A stretch of 64,000 nt of DNA from Verrucomicrobiaceae bacterium UBA2429 (GTDB lineage Bacteria > Verrucomicrobiota > Verrucomicrobiia > Verrucomicrobiales > Verrucomicrobiaceae): the NCBI GenBank assembly GCA_002343505.1, contig DDQZ01000026.1, positions 49,051-113,050 of the forward strand, written 5' to 3'. Numbering within the stretch: position 1 is the first letter of the stretch; every line of letters starts with the position of its first letter. A program made the translations under genes and the position numbers. Shown piece by piece: positions 44,667 through 53,728 of the stretch. The notes below the pieces were generated by a model. It searched no databases, had not been told where the DNA came from, and saw only the letters and a program-made list of their open reading frames with translations.

Positions 44667-46100
44667 ATGTCCGCCATTCCCCACCTTCCCGCCCTGCGCA
44701 AAGGCCGCCCCTACGAGTCCCTCGACAAAGTCCAGGTCAAAGACCACAAAACCGGCGAAGTCTGCGCCGAGGTCAGCCAGGTGAACGCGGGCATCGTTCG
44801 CAAAGACCTCGGCAAGATCAGCGAGGCACGCAAGGCATTGAAAAAATTCACCGTCGCCCAGCTCATTGAAATCACCGCCAAAGCCGGCGAGTTGTTCCTC
44901 AACGGCACCCTTCCTCTCGGTGACAAAGGCCACACCCAAAGCCCTGAGGAATACATCGCCACCCTCTCCCGCACCAGCGGCCTGCCGCACATCATGGTGA
45001 AGCGGAACATGGCCAAGATCCATTACGCCATGACGCACATGAGCGTCATCCTCAACGGCCTCTCCCGCGGCCTCGACATGAGCGTCATAGACCGCGGCTT
45101 CGGTGAGCAGTCCGGCTGCCCCGTGGCCTACTTCCCGACGACCCATTCCCTCGGTCTCGTCATGCCGAGCAACTCGCCCGCCGTCAACTCCCTCTGGCTC
45201 CCTTCCATCGCCCTCAAAATCCCGGTTGTCATCAAACCGGGCCGCGAAGAGCCCTGGACACCCTTCCGCCTCATCCAGGCTTTCATCGCCGCAGGCGCGC
45301 CGCCCGAGGCCTTCGGCTTCTACCCCACCGACCACGAAGGCAGCGGCGAGGTCGTCAAACTCTGCGGTCGCAACCTCGTCTTCGGCGATGTCAACATCGC
45401 CAAAATGTACGAAAACAACCCGCGTGTGCAGGTTCACGGCCCCGGCTGGAGCAAGATCATCATCGGCGCGGACAAGATCGAAAACTGGCGGGAGTACCTT
45501 GATGTGATCGTGGGCTCCATCAGCGACAACGGCGGCCGCTCCTGCATCAACGCCAGCGCCGTCATCGTGCCGAAATACGGCAAAGAAATCGCCGACGCCA
45601 TCGCCCAGCGCCTCGGCCCCGTCGAACCCCTGCCCGCCGACGACGAAAACGCCCGGCTCTCCGGCTTCGCCAATCCCAAGATGGCCGACTACATAGACGC
45701 CGCCATAGACAACGACCTCAAAATCCCCGGCGCCGAGGACGCCACCGCCAAATACCGCAATGGACCGCGCAAAGTCGAATTCCAGGGCGGCATCTACCTG
45801 CGGCCCACCATCATCCGCTGCGACTCCTGGGAGCACCCGCTCGCCAGCCGCGAGTTCCTCTGCCCCTACGCCAGCGTCGTCGAGGTGCCGCAAAGCGAGG
45901 TCCTCTCCAAGATCGGCTACTCGCTCATTGTCACCGCCATCACGCAGGACGAGGCGTTTATCAATGATCTGCTCGAGTGCGGTGACATTGACCGCCTCAA
46001 CATCGGTCCGATCAGCACCATGAAGATCAGCTGGGACCAGCCGCACGAGGGCAACATGTTCGAGTTCCTCTACAAGCGCCGCTCCATTGATTGCGCGTGA
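44667..46100 (+). CDS. Aldehyde dehydrogenase family protein
   Basis: This 477-aa protein has the ALDH catalytic Cys block DNGGRSCINASAVIVP (Cys about residue 293) and the cofactor-binding region GLVMPSNSPAVNSLWLPSIALKIPVVIKPG (Asn and Lys conserved). The middle segment FGDVNIAKMYENNPRVQVHGPGWSKIIIG occupies the place of the usual glutamate loop (ELGGK-type), but the canonical ELGG is not seen, so it is a divergent subfamily, perhaps acylating. It precedes an iron-containing alcohol dehydrogenase by 68 bases, so the pair would take an alcohol or aldehyde through to an acid or acyl-CoA. No microcompartment shell genes are present. Substrate unknown. Confidence 0.85.
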   Translation: MSAIPHLPALRKGRPYESLDKVQVKDHKTGEVCAEVSQVNAGIVRKDLGKISEARKALKKFTVAQLIEITAKAGELFLNGTLPLGDKGHTQSPEEYIATLSRTSGLPHIMVKRNMAKIHYAMTHMSVILNGLSRGLDMSVIDRGFGEQSGCPVAYFPTTHSLGLVMPSNSPAVNSLWLPSIALKIPVVIKPGREEPWTPFRLIQAFIAAGAPPEAFGFYPTDHEGSGEVVKLCGRNLVFGDVNIAKMYENNPRVQVHGPGWSKIIIGADKIENWREYLDVIVGSISDNGGRSCINASAVIVPKYGKEIADAIAQRLGPVEPLPADDENARLSGFANPKMADYIDAAIDNDLKIPGAEDATAKYRNGPRKVEFQGGIYLRPTIIRCDSWEHPLASREFLCPYASVVEVPQSEVLSKIGYSLIVTAITQDEAFINDLLECGDIDRLNIGPISTMKISWDQPHEGNMFEFLYKRRSIDCA

Positions 46101-46168
46101 GAGTTTAAGAAAGCCGCGCCGCCATTTTCATAGACCGCCGTGGCCTTGCCACCACTGTTTGATCCATA

Positions 46169-47290
46169 ATGATCGTTCCATCCCCCTTCGACTATCAGCC
46201 CCGCACCCGGCTCGTTTTTGGCAATGGTACGCTCTCCCGTGTTGGAGAACTGGCTAGCGAACTTCGAGGAACGCGCGCGCTGGTGGTCAGTGATCCAGGG
46301 ATCGTCGGCGCGGGATATGTCACCCGCGCAGTCAGCCTGCTCGTGGAGGCCGGCCTGGAGGCTCGCGTCTATGGCGACGTGAGGGAAAACCCCTCCACTG
46401 AGGATGTGGACCGCTGCGTGGAAGCCGCGCGGGAGTTTCAGACCGACCTCATCATCGGGCTCGGCGGCGGCAGCAGCATGGACACCGCCAAGGGCTGCAA
46501 CTTCATCCTCACCAACGGCGGGCGCATGCAGGACTACTGGGGCACCGGCAAGGCATCAAAACCCATGCTCCCTCTCATCGCCATCCCCACCACCGCCGGC
46601 ACCGGCAGCGAGTGCCAGAGCTACGCGCTCATTTCCGACGCCGAGACGCATGTGAAGATGGCCTGCGGCGACCCCAAAGCCGCCGCGAAAATCGCCATCC
46701 TAGATCCCGAACTCACCGTCTCCCAACCCGCCCGCGTCACCGTCTGCACAGGCATTGACGCGCTCTCCCATGCCATGGAGACCGCCGTCACCAGCAAGCG
46801 CAGCGCCCTCTCCTCCGTCTTTTCACGCGAGGGCTTCCGCCTTTGCCATGAGGGCTTCAGCCGCGTGCTGCGCGATCCCGCGGACATCGAGGCGCGCGGC
46901 ATGATGCTTCTTGGCGCCGCCTATGCGGGCACCGCCATCGAGAACTCCATGCTCGGCGCCGCCCACTCCTGCGCCAACCCCCTCACCGCCTATTTCGACG
47001 TCGTTCATGGCGAGGCCGTCGGCGTCATGCTGCCGCAAGTCATCCGCTTCAACTCCGCCCTGCCCGAAATAGCCGCCATCTACGCCGGCTATTTCGACGG
47101 CGACCTGGCTGACCGGGTCACCGAATTGCTCTGGGAGGCAAAGATGCCGCGCAAAATCAGCGACTATGGAGCCACCGAAGCAGACCTCCCGAAACTCGCC
47201 GGCCTCGCGGCCAAACAATGGACCGCGCAGTTCAATCCGCGACCGGTGGCTGAGGCGGACTTCGTCGAGCTTTACAGGGCTGCGCTTTGA
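46169..47290 (+). CDS. Iron-containing alcohol dehydrogenase
   Basis: The 373-aa protein is a group III (Fe-dependent) alcohol dehydrogenase. The nucleotide-binding GLGGGSSMDTAKGCNF (about 95-110) and PTTAGTGSECQSYALI blocks are present, and the metal ligands are visible in DPELTVSQP, GIDALSHAMET, GAAHSCANPL and VVHGEAVGVMLP. Substrates of the family include lactaldehyde, 1,2-propanediol, hydroxybutyrate and other short alcohols. It follows the aldehyde dehydrogenase on the same strand and probably works with it. Its stop TGA (47288-47290) directly abuts the stop of rsmD on the other strand (TCA at 47291-47293), so the convergent genes meet in a single TGATCA. Confidence 0.92.
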   Translation: MIVPSPFDYQPRTRLVFGNGTLSRVGELASELRGTRALVVSDPGIVGAGYVTRAVSLLVEAGLEARVYGDVRENPSTEDVDRCVEAAREFQTDLIIGLGGGSSMDTAKGCNFILTNGGRMQDYWGTGKASKPMLPLIAIPTTAGTGSECQSYALISDAETHVKMACGDPKAAAKIAILDPELTVSQPARVTVCTGIDALSHAMETAVTSKRSALSSVFSREGFRLCHEGFSRVLRDPADIEARGMMLLGAAYAGTAIENSMLGAAHSCANPLTAYFDVVHGEAVGVMLPQVIRFNSALPEIAAIYAGYFDGDLADRVTELLWEAKMPRKISDYGATEADLPKLAGLAAKQWTAQFNPRPVAEADFVELYRAAL

Positions 47291-47869
47291 TCATCCGTGT
47301 CCGCTGCCCACCCTGCGCAGCCAGACAATGCGCGTGGAGCCATAGTCGCGCTCGCGCATCAGCTCCCAGCCATCGGGGGCGGGCGAGGCGGATCTGCGGG
47401 TGGCGAGGCTTTCGAGCACCACGCTGGCTCCGGCGGGCGCCAGGGCGGTGAAGTCCGCGCTCTCCAGCAGCTTTGCGCAGAGGTCCGCCTCCCCAGGCTT
47501 GTGGGCGTAGGGCGGGTCGGCGAAGACGAGGTCAAAGCACGCGCTTTCTCTGGCGAGTTGGCCCACCGTTTTGAAGACATCCCCCTGGCGCACCGTGGCT
47601 CCGGCGAGGCGGGTCTTGGCCAGGTTGCGGCGGATCACCTCGCACGCGCCGCGGTCCTGATCCACCAGCAGCGCGCTCTCCGAGCCGCGGCTCAGGCATT
47701 CCAAGCCCAGCGCCCCCGAGCCGGCGAAGAGATCGAGAACCCGCGCCCCCTCCACCAGCGGCCCGAGCATGTTGAAGACGGCCTGCCGCACCCGGTCCTG
47801 GGTGGGGCGGGTGACGGACTTGGGCACATCCAGCGGGATGCCGCCCGCGCTGCCGGAGATGAGACGCAT
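47291..47869 (-). CDS. rsmD: 16S rRNA (guanine(966)-N2)-methyltransferase
   Basis: This 192-aa protein matches RsmD, which methylates G966 of 16S rRNA. It begins MRLISGSAGGIPLDVPKS with the TRPTQDRVRQAVFNML block. The SAM-binding motif LDLFAGSGALGLECLSRG (about 44-61) and the N6/N2-type catalytic tetrapeptide DPPY (LVFADPPYAHKPG, about 117-129) are present. Length is close to the usual 185-200. The frame is open to 47923, but ATG 47869 matches the family start. No coaD neighbour, common elsewhere, is present. It is convergent with the Fe-ADH gene with no gap. Confidence 0.93.
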   Translation of the reverse strand: MRLISGSAGGIPLDVPKSVTRPTQDRVRQAVFNMLGPLVEGARVLDLFAGSGALGLECLSRGSESALLVDQDRGACEVIRRNLAKTRLAGATVRQGDVFKTVGQLARESACFDLVFADPPYAHKPGEADLCAKLLESADFTALAPAGASVVLESLATRRSASPAPDGWELMRERDYGSTRIVWLRRVGSGHG

Positions 47870-48002
47870 GGAGAGAAGGGCTCGAAGCTCGAAATCCGAA
47901 ATTCGAAGATCGGACAGGAACACGAAAGCGGCGGTGCTTCAAGGGCACCGCCGCGGAGTTTCGATGTGGAGTTTGCGTTTCTCAGCTCAGGCTTCGCGGC
48001 CC

Positions 48003-49379
48003 TCACTTCGCTGAAACAGGCGCTGTCACCGCACCCGCAGGCACTTTGCCGGCGGGGACGATCTTCCACACAGCGCCGCGCTCGCTGGTGTAGGGGTCCA
48101 CGGGGCCGCCGTAGTTGGCGGTGGCGTGGCTCATGTAGATGGCGCCGTCCGGGCCGGTGCCGCTGCCGGTGGGGCGGATGCCGTCGGCCAGGTCCAGCAG
48201 CTCCTGCATCTGCCAGGCGCCGTCCACCTGCTTCATGCCCCAGATTTTGCCGCTGCCCCAGTCGGCGCAGAAATAAATGCCGTCCAGCTCGGGGTAGTCT
48301 TTGCCGCGATAGACGCCGAGATTGATGACGCAGATGCCCTGGTCCACGTGGCTGTACTCACCAATTGGCAGCACGCCCACTTCGGGGTAGTTCTCCGGGT
48401 CCACGGCGGTCTCGCTGCCATCCGGGTTCTTTTTCAGGATCATCGGGAAGGGATGGCTGCCGCACATGAATTTCCACCCGTAGTTCTCGCCGCCCTTGCT
48501 GGACGCCGGCTGCATGTTGATTTCCTCCCAGTGGTTCTGGCCGATGTCGGCGATGTAAAGATCCCCAGTCTTGCTGTCAAAGCTGAAGGTCCAGGGATTG
48601 CGCAGGCCGTAGGACCAGATCTCCGGCTTGGCCTTCGGATGGATTTTTGAAAACGCCTCCTCGCTCACGCCGAAGAGCGTCATCTGCTGGAGCGGCGTGA
48701 TGAAGGGGTTGTCCTTCGGGATGCTGTAGGCGCGGTCGGGCGTGCTGTGGTCCACGTCAATGCGCAGCATCTTGCCCAGCCAGGTGTGCAGGTCCTGGCC
48801 CGCGTTGATCACATCCCCTTCCCAGCCGCCGTCGCCGACACCGATGTAAAGATAGCCGTCCGGCCCGAAGGCGATCTGCCCGCCGTGGTGGTTGCAGTAG
48901 GGGAAGTCAATCTGCATGATCACCCGCGCGCTGTCCGGGTCGAGCCGGTCGGCATTGCTCTTCGAGACGGTGTATTCCGTGATCATCGTGGCGCCGTTGA
49001 ACCACAGGTCCGCGTAGGCCACATAGACCTTGCCGTTGTCCTTGAACTTCGGGTGGAAGGCCATGCTGTACATGCCCAGCTCCAGGAAGGAGGAGATGGT
49101 CTTGTCCTTGATGTCGAGAAAGGGGCGGCGCTGTTTGACACCGTCCTTCAGCACCTGGATCACACCGGGGCGCTCGATGATGAAGACGCGGCCCGTGCCG
49201 TCATCCGGCGCGGCCACGCTCACGGGGTCCACGAGGTCGTCCGCCACTTTCACCAGGGCGATGGCGGGGTTCCCCGGCAGCTTGCCGCCGGGCTGGGCGG
49301 GCTTCGGCTGCGCGGCGGAGGCGGTGCTGGACGCGCCGAGAAGCGCGGCGAGGACGGAGAGAGAAGACAGTGTTTTCAT
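48003..49379 (-). CDS. PQQ-dependent sugar dehydrogenase (glucose/sorbosone dehydrogenase family), secreted
   Basis: The 458-aa protein starts with a signal peptide (MKTLSSLSVLAALLGASSTASA). The beta-propeller of the GSDH family is shown by GRVFIIERPGVIQVLKDG, ELGMYSMAFHPKFKDNGKVYVAY, HHGGQIAFGPDGYLYIGVGDGG (about 160-181; catalytic His region), EIWSYGLRNPWTFSFD, DIGQNHWEEIN and GENYGWKFMCG. Such enzymes oxidise sugar aldehydes or alcohols in the periplasm and pass electrons to carriers. No PQQ biosynthesis genes are in the window. It stands alone, with 133 bases to rsmD and 181 bases upstream to the 49511 terminator of the next gene. Confidence 0.88.
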   Translation of the reverse strand: MKTLSSLSVLAALLGASSTASAAQPKPAQPGGKLPGNPAIALVKVADDLVDPVSVAAPDDGTGRVFIIERPGVIQVLKDGVKQRRPFLDIKDKTISSFLELGMYSMAFHPKFKDNGKVYVAYADLWFNGATMITEYTVSKSNADRLDPDSARVIMQIDFPYCNHHGGQIAFGPDGYLYIGVGDGGWEGDVINAGQDLHTWLGKMLRIDVDHSTPDRAYSIPKDNPFITPLQQMTLFGVSEEAFSKIHPKAKPEIWSYGLRNPWTFSFDSKTGDLYIADIGQNHWEEINMQPASSKGGENYGWKFMCGSHPFPMILKKNPDGSETAVDPENYPEVGVLPIGEYSHVDQGICVINLGVYRGKDYPELDGIYFCADWGSGKIWGMKQVDGAWQMQELLDLADGIRPTGSGTGPDGAIYMSHATANYGGPVDPYTSERGAVWKIVPAGKVPAGAVTAPVSAK

Positions 49380-49510
49380 GTGAGGTTGGAGGATTTATGT
49401 AAAATCACCTGAGGCTAAAAATCCACCCCTGCGAAGGCAAGACGGAAAAATGGGGAAAATGAGAAACATGTTCTCCGCAGGCAGGCGTCTAGCGAAAGAG
49501 GGGCTTAACG

Positions 49511-49540
49511 AAAAAAGCCCCGGCGATAAGGCCGGGGCTT
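49511..49540 (-). terminator. Intrinsic terminator for the 49561 gene
   Basis: AAGCCCCGGC (49515-49524) and GCCGGGGCTT (49531-49540) form a perfect 10-bp stem with a 6-base loop. On the minus strand it runs into TTTTTT (complement of 49511-49516). It lies 20 bases past the stop of the minus-strand gene at 49561. Confidence 0.88.
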
Positions 49541-49560
49541 CATAGGAGTGCGAGAATGGA

Positions 49561-51252
49561 TCAAGGCTGCTTGTTCACAGCGTTGGAGGTGTGGTTGCGC
49601 ACTTTGACTGTGAAGCCCGATAGTTGGAAATATTGGGTTGCCAGGCTGTTAACCACACCTGCACCATTCAGATAAACGGTGACCGAGACATTGTTGCCGG
49701 CGCTCTTGTCGGCATCTGTGTAAACGAGAGAAACTGGCCGGCTGTCCCCTTTGAGGGGCAGTTTTCGTCCGTTAAAGATCATCTCTTTCAGATTACTCGA
49801 GATGGAGAACGTGACACTGGCCGGAGCAACGGGCGGCAGGCCGCTGGGCGGCGGTGACGGATGAGGCTGTTCTGTCAGCTTAGCGGAGTAAATCCCCGCT
49901 GTCTGACCGGCGCTGGCAACGAAGGGATCAAGCTCCACCGGCCCCGGAAGATCGAAGCCGCCGGAAATCAAGGTCTGCGTTTTCGGATCAAGCGGCGGAA
50001 TCAACAAATGGCCGTAAGCGTATGGAACGAGGAGGTCGTTCGCCATGAGTTGCTGGTAGACGCCGTTGATGACCACTTTGCGCTTGATGGTTTTTGTCGT
50101 GAGTTTTGGCAGTGTGCCGGTGGTGACCGTGTCCTGAATGTTGAGTGCGAGAGTCATCAAACCAGTCTTGGGATCAATCTTGCCGGAAAAGACCTTGGCC
50201 CATTGATCGGGATATAACGGTGACGGGCTCCCGGCGAGGCCGGCTGCAACGCGGAAGATGTTTTTCGCGGTGATGCCGAGCTGGCTGGGCAGGTACTTGG
50301 CGTAGGTGGTGGTGTTCAGGCCGTTGAAAAAGCCGATGTCTAGGACCTCGTCATCACCCATGCCGAGGATGCCCTGGAGGGTCTCGCCTTTGCCGGGCGG
50401 CTTCCACTGCGTCACCTGAGCCTTGAACTCGACGTCAAAGCCGTCGCGGTAAGTTTTGTCTTTTTGATTTTCAGCCTTGGACCACCGCGCCCATCCATCG
50501 CCTTCGGCAGAGTGGAACCAACCGTCTCCACGCGCTGTGAGTTGGAACCAGAAGGCGAAGTAGCTGCCAATCGTCTTGTGGACGAGAATGTGGAAGCGAT
50601 AGATGCCGTCCTGACTTGGTCGCGCGCTGGCGGTGATCTTGGTGCCGTCGGCCAGGGTGCCCTTAAGCGCGAGCACGCCGTCCGGCTTGATCACGGCGGA
50701 GCCAATGCAGACGCCCCCAGGCGGAGCTGTGGAGCCGAGATTGTCAGGATCTGGGAAGGCCAGGGTGTAGGTGCCCATCCACGGACAGTCATCCGTTTTG
50801 GCCTTGTAAAACCTCAGCTTTGAGGCCGTGCCCGCCTGCACCGTGAACGAACCAGTGTAGCCGGGTAGCTCGGCGGCGCCGGTCAACTCGAAAGTGCCGT
50901 CCTTTTTGAGATAAAGATTGATCACAAACGAAAGCGGCGGCGGACCGGCCTTGGGTTTGACGACGTTGAAGTTCTCCAACTCAGCCCAGTCGTTCACCTC
51001 GTCGAACGCGGCCTTGCCGGCGGCCTTGTAAGTCTTTTGGTTCAGCATCGTGAAGGTGGTGCTGAGCGCGCCCTTGCTGGTGAGCGCGATCTCGACGCGC
51101 CCGGCAGGATCGCCGCTGGTGGAGTCCGCGAGCAGACCCTGGTAACTGCCTGCGAACGGGGTGAAGACATCTTGGGCGCGGATGTCTCCCATCGTGGCCA
51201 TGAAGCCGAGGACGAGAACACTTTGGACAATGTGGAGGATGGGGTTTTTCAT
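49561..51252 (-). CDS. Secreted protein of unknown function with repeated beta-rich modules
   Basis: This 563-aa protein has a signal peptide (MKNPILHIVQSVLVLGFMATM...RAQ). The mature part is beta-rich and seems modular. FAGSYQGLLADSTSGDPAGRVEIALTSKGALSTTFTMLNQKTYKAAGKAAF is one module (about 26-76), with similar shapes later (FTVQAGTASKLRF; VCIGSAVIKPDGVLALKGTLADGTKI). Each has a G-x-Y-x-G-L or strand-turn pattern with a GALS/GVLA turn. A late segment carries a typical Verrucomicrobia C-terminal region, but I know no named family. No catalytic motif is visible. It could be an outer-membrane or surface-exposed repeat protein. ATG 51252 was chosen over the longer frame because it opens the signal peptide. 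Confidence 0.65.
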   Translation of the reverse strand: MKNPILHIVQSVLVLGFMATMGDIRAQDVFTPFAGSYQGLLADSTSGDPAGRVEIALTSKGALSTTFTMLNQKTYKAAGKAAFDEVNDWAELENFNVVKPKAGPPPLSFVINLYLKKDGTFELTGAAELPGYTGSFTVQAGTASKLRFYKAKTDDCPWMGTYTLAFPDPDNLGSTAPPGGVCIGSAVIKPDGVLALKGTLADGTKITASARPSQDGIYRFHILVHKTIGSYFAFWFQLTARGDGWFHSAEGDGWARWSKAENQKDKTYRDGFDVEFKAQVTQWKPPGKGETLQGILGMGDDEVLDIGFFNGLNTTTYAKYLPSQLGITAKNIFRVAAGLAGSPSPLYPDQWAKVFSGKIDPKTGLMTLALNIQDTVTTGTLPKLTTKTIKRKVVINGVYQQLMANDLLVPYAYGHLLIPPLDPKTQTLISGGFDLPGPVELDPFVASAGQTAGIYSAKLTEQPHPSPPPSGLPPVAPASVTFSISSNLKEMIFNGRKLPLKGDSRPVSLVYTDADKSAGNNVSVTVYLNGAGVVNSLATQYFQLSGFTVKVRNHTSNAVNKQP

Positions 51253-51309
51253 GAGCGGCCCAAGGATGCCTCCTCCAGGCTTGGGCGCAACCCGGGATTC
51301 ACGCACGGT

Positions 51310-53172
51310 TCATGGCGCCTGCCTGCCAAATTTGCGCTCCAGTTCACCAAGTGACATCTGAATGAGCGTGGGCCGCCCATGCGGGCAGCAGTAAGGCATC
51401 TCGCAGGCGAACAAATCCTCAAGCAATGCCTGCTGCTCTGGAAGCGAGAGGCGGTCGTTTGCCTTCACGGAATGACGGCAGACGGTGGTGGCGATCATGT
51501 CCTCGCCGAGACGCAGGCTGGACGTGCGGGAGCTGAGGCTTTTCAACTCCTCGATCACGCGGTCCAGCCATGCGGCTGGATCGTCAGCCCTCACAAAGGA
51601 GGGCAGGGCCTCAATTTTAAAAATGTTCGGACCGAAGGGCTCGGCCTCAATGCCCAGGCGGGAAAGGGGTTCCAGATTGCGCGCGAGCACGTCAGCATCG
51701 CGCGGGCTGAGTTGCAGCGTGAGCGGCATGAGCAGACGCTGGGAAGGCACGCCGCCCTGCTCCATCGCGCGGCGCATTTTTTCAAAGTTCACCCGCTCAT
51801 GCGCGGCATGCTGGTCCATGAGCACGAGGCCCTCGGCGCTTTCCATGAGGATGTAAAGTTTGTGCAGAACACCGATGATGCGAAACGCAGGAACCCCACG
51901 AGCTTTTTTTTCAACAGCGGCCTCCGGGTTGGGAACTGGCGGCGGCGCTTCCGGAGTGGTAACCACCGGCGAAGGGGCGATGATTTTTTCTGCCGAGTTG
52001 GCGTCTGGACCGGTGAACATGCGGCTGGTCATGTGCGGCCTTGCCGGCTCTGCCTGGACAACCCGCGGCGCGTCCCCGGTCGCGACCCGCGCCGTCTGCA
52101 AAGGCAGCGCAGTCTGCACCTGCGCCGGAGCAAATGCCTGGGGGCGCGGGCTGAGCGTGCTGTGCCCTCCGGGAAGACGGCCCGCGCTCTCCAGAGCGCG
52201 GCCCACGGCGCGCGCCACGGCTTCACGCACGGCGTAGCCGTCGTGGAAACGCGCCTCTTTTTTGGCGGGATGCACATTGATGTCGAAAGTTTCCGGCGGC
52301 ATCCGCAGAAACAAAAAAGTCACCGGATGCTGCCCTTTCATGAGCGCGGTGTGGTAGCCCTCCTTGAGTCCGTAGTTGATGATGGCGCTTTCGATCGGCC
52401 TGCCGTTCAGGAACGTGAGCTGCTGCTGGCGGTTCGAGCGGCTCAGGCCCGGCCCTCCGATGTGGCCCTCGATCCGGATTCCATGATGCTCCACAGGCTC
52501 CACTTCGATCAAACGCGACGCGAGGTCCTCTCCGACCAGCCCGCGGATGCGCTCCAGCAGGTCCCGGGTGGCAGGCAAATGAAAAGCCACCTCATCGTCC
52601 CGGATCAAGGTGAACGCGGTCTCCGGATGCGCGATGGCGTGCAGCCTGAACTGCTGCTCGACGTGCGCGTACTCCGTGGCCTCGGTGCGCAGGAATTTGC
52701 GCCGCGCGGGCACGTTGAAAAAAAGCGAGCGCACCTCGATCACGGTCCCATGCGCCCCGCCGTGGTCTTTCACCGCGGCGAGCCTGCCGCCGTTGATCTC
52801 GATCTCGGTTCCCGCCAGCGCCTCGCGCTCGCGCGTGGCCAGCCGGAAACGCGAGACGCTGGCGATGCTCGGCAATGCCTCCCCGCGAAAACCGAAGGTT
52901 CCCACCGCGGCGAGATCCTCCTTGGTGCGGATCTTGCTGGTCGCATGCCTTTCCATGCACAGCATCGCGTCCTCACGATCCATGCCGCCGCCGTCATCCG
53001 TCACACGGATCAAGGCCGAGCCGCCGCGCCGGACTTCCACAGTGATGTGCCCGGCGCCCGCGTCCAGACTGTTCTCCACAAGCTCGCGCACCACCGCGGC
53101 AGGCCGCTCCACAACCTCGCCCGCCGCCACCTGGCTGGCGAGCGCGTCTGGAAGAATGCGGATTTTTGACAT
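51310..53172 (-). CDS. mutL: DNA mismatch repair protein MutL (with endonuclease motif)
   Basis: This 620-aa protein has the GHKL ATPase domain: AGEVVERPAAVVRELVENSLDAGAG, DDGGGMDREDAMLCMERHATSKI and GFRGEALPSIASVSRF. The C-terminal dimerisation/endonuclease domain carries DQHAAHERVNFEK (the DQHA-x2-E-x4-E metal site), CRHSVKAND and CPHGRPT. These motifs indicate a nicking MutL as in organisms lacking MutH. A variable linker of about 90 residues (Pro/Ala-rich) joins the domains. MutS is not adjacent. It diverges from the IscA-type gene with 92 bases between starts. Length and motif order are normal. Confidence 0.96.
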   Translation of the reverse strand: MSKIRILPDALASQVAAGEVVERPAAVVRELVENSLDAGAGHITVEVRRGGSALIRVTDDGGGMDREDAMLCMERHATSKIRTKEDLAAVGTFGFRGEALPSIASVSRFRLATREREALAGTEIEINGGRLAAVKDHGGAHGTVIEVRSLFFNVPARRKFLRTEATEYAHVEQQFRLHAIAHPETAFTLIRDDEVAFHLPATRDLLERIRGLVGEDLASRLIEVEPVEHHGIRIEGHIGGPGLSRSNRQQQLTFLNGRPIESAIINYGLKEGYHTALMKGQHPVTFLFLRMPPETFDINVHPAKKEARFHDGYAVREAVARAVGRALESAGRLPGGHSTLSPRPQAFAPAQVQTALPLQTARVATGDAPRVVQAEPARPHMTSRMFTGPDANSAEKIIAPSPVVTTPEAPPPVPNPEAAVEKKARGVPAFRIIGVLHKLYILMESAEGLVLMDQHAAHERVNFEKMRRAMEQGGVPSQRLLMPLTLQLSPRDADVLARNLEPLSRLGIEAEPFGPNIFKIEALPSFVRADDPAAWLDRVIEELKSLSSRTSSLRLGEDMIATTVCRHSVKANDRLSLPEQQALLEDLFACEMPYCCPHGRPTLIQMSLGELERKFGRQAP

Positions 53173-53264
53173 ATTGGCTGCAAGCTGCGCGGTTCGTCGG
53201 GAGTAACTGTTGCATCGTCATCACCGATGTGGAAAGCACCAACGTCATTCCGTTTCCACCTTTC

Positions 53265-53600
53265 ATGATCCAACTGACAGACAGCGCTCTTCAACATCTC
53301 CGGCATTTGCTGGACGAGAAGGGCGCGCCTGTGGGAAGCGGGCTGCGCATTGCGGTGGAAAGAGGTGGTTGCGCGGGTCTTCAATACACCATGCGCATCT
53401 CCCAGCCACAGGATGGCGACGAGGTGGACTCCAAGCAGGGAGTGCCGCTCATCGTGGATCGCGAAAGCCTCGCCTATCTGGAGGGCTGCCAGATTGATTA
53501 TCTGGAGGCCCTCCATGATTCCGGCTTCAAGATCGAAAATCCCAATGCCGCCCGAAGCTGCGGCTGCGGGACATCTTTTGAGCCGCTCAAAGGCAGCTAA
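53265..53600 (+). CDS. A-type iron-sulfur carrier (IscA/ErpA/HesB family)
   Basis: This 111-aa protein has the three cysteines of A-type carriers: RGGCAGLQYTM (Cys about 36) and ARSCGCGTSFEP (Cys about 101 and 103). It has the family's domain ending (LEALHDSGFKIENPNA), so it accepts and delivers Fe-S clusters to target proteins. IscA, ErpA and SufA cannot be separated by sequence alone. ATG 53265 gives the normal N-terminus (MIQLTDSALQHLRHLL), although the frame is open from 53166. It diverges from mutL. No isc or suf operon is adjacent. Confidence 0.9.
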   Translation: MIQLTDSALQHLRHLLDEKGAPVGSGLRIAVERGGCAGLQYTMRISQPQDGDEVDSKQGVPLIVDRESLAYLEGCQIDYLEALHDSGFKIENPNAARSCGCGTSFEPLKGS

Positions 53601-53728
53601 ACCGCCCAAATCCAGACGATTGCCAAGTTTTTCACAAAAAAATCTTTTCTTTTTGATTCGAATAAGTAAAATTTCACGGAATAAAAAACCTTGGGGTTCT
53701 AAATTTCTATAATTTTCTCAATTTTGCC

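Noticed and set aside
44667..47290. Microcompartment-type alcohol/aldehyde dehydrogenase locus
   Set aside because: No shell proteins, no encapsulation peptide and no diol dehydratase or lyase nearby; the pair alone does not support a microcompartment.
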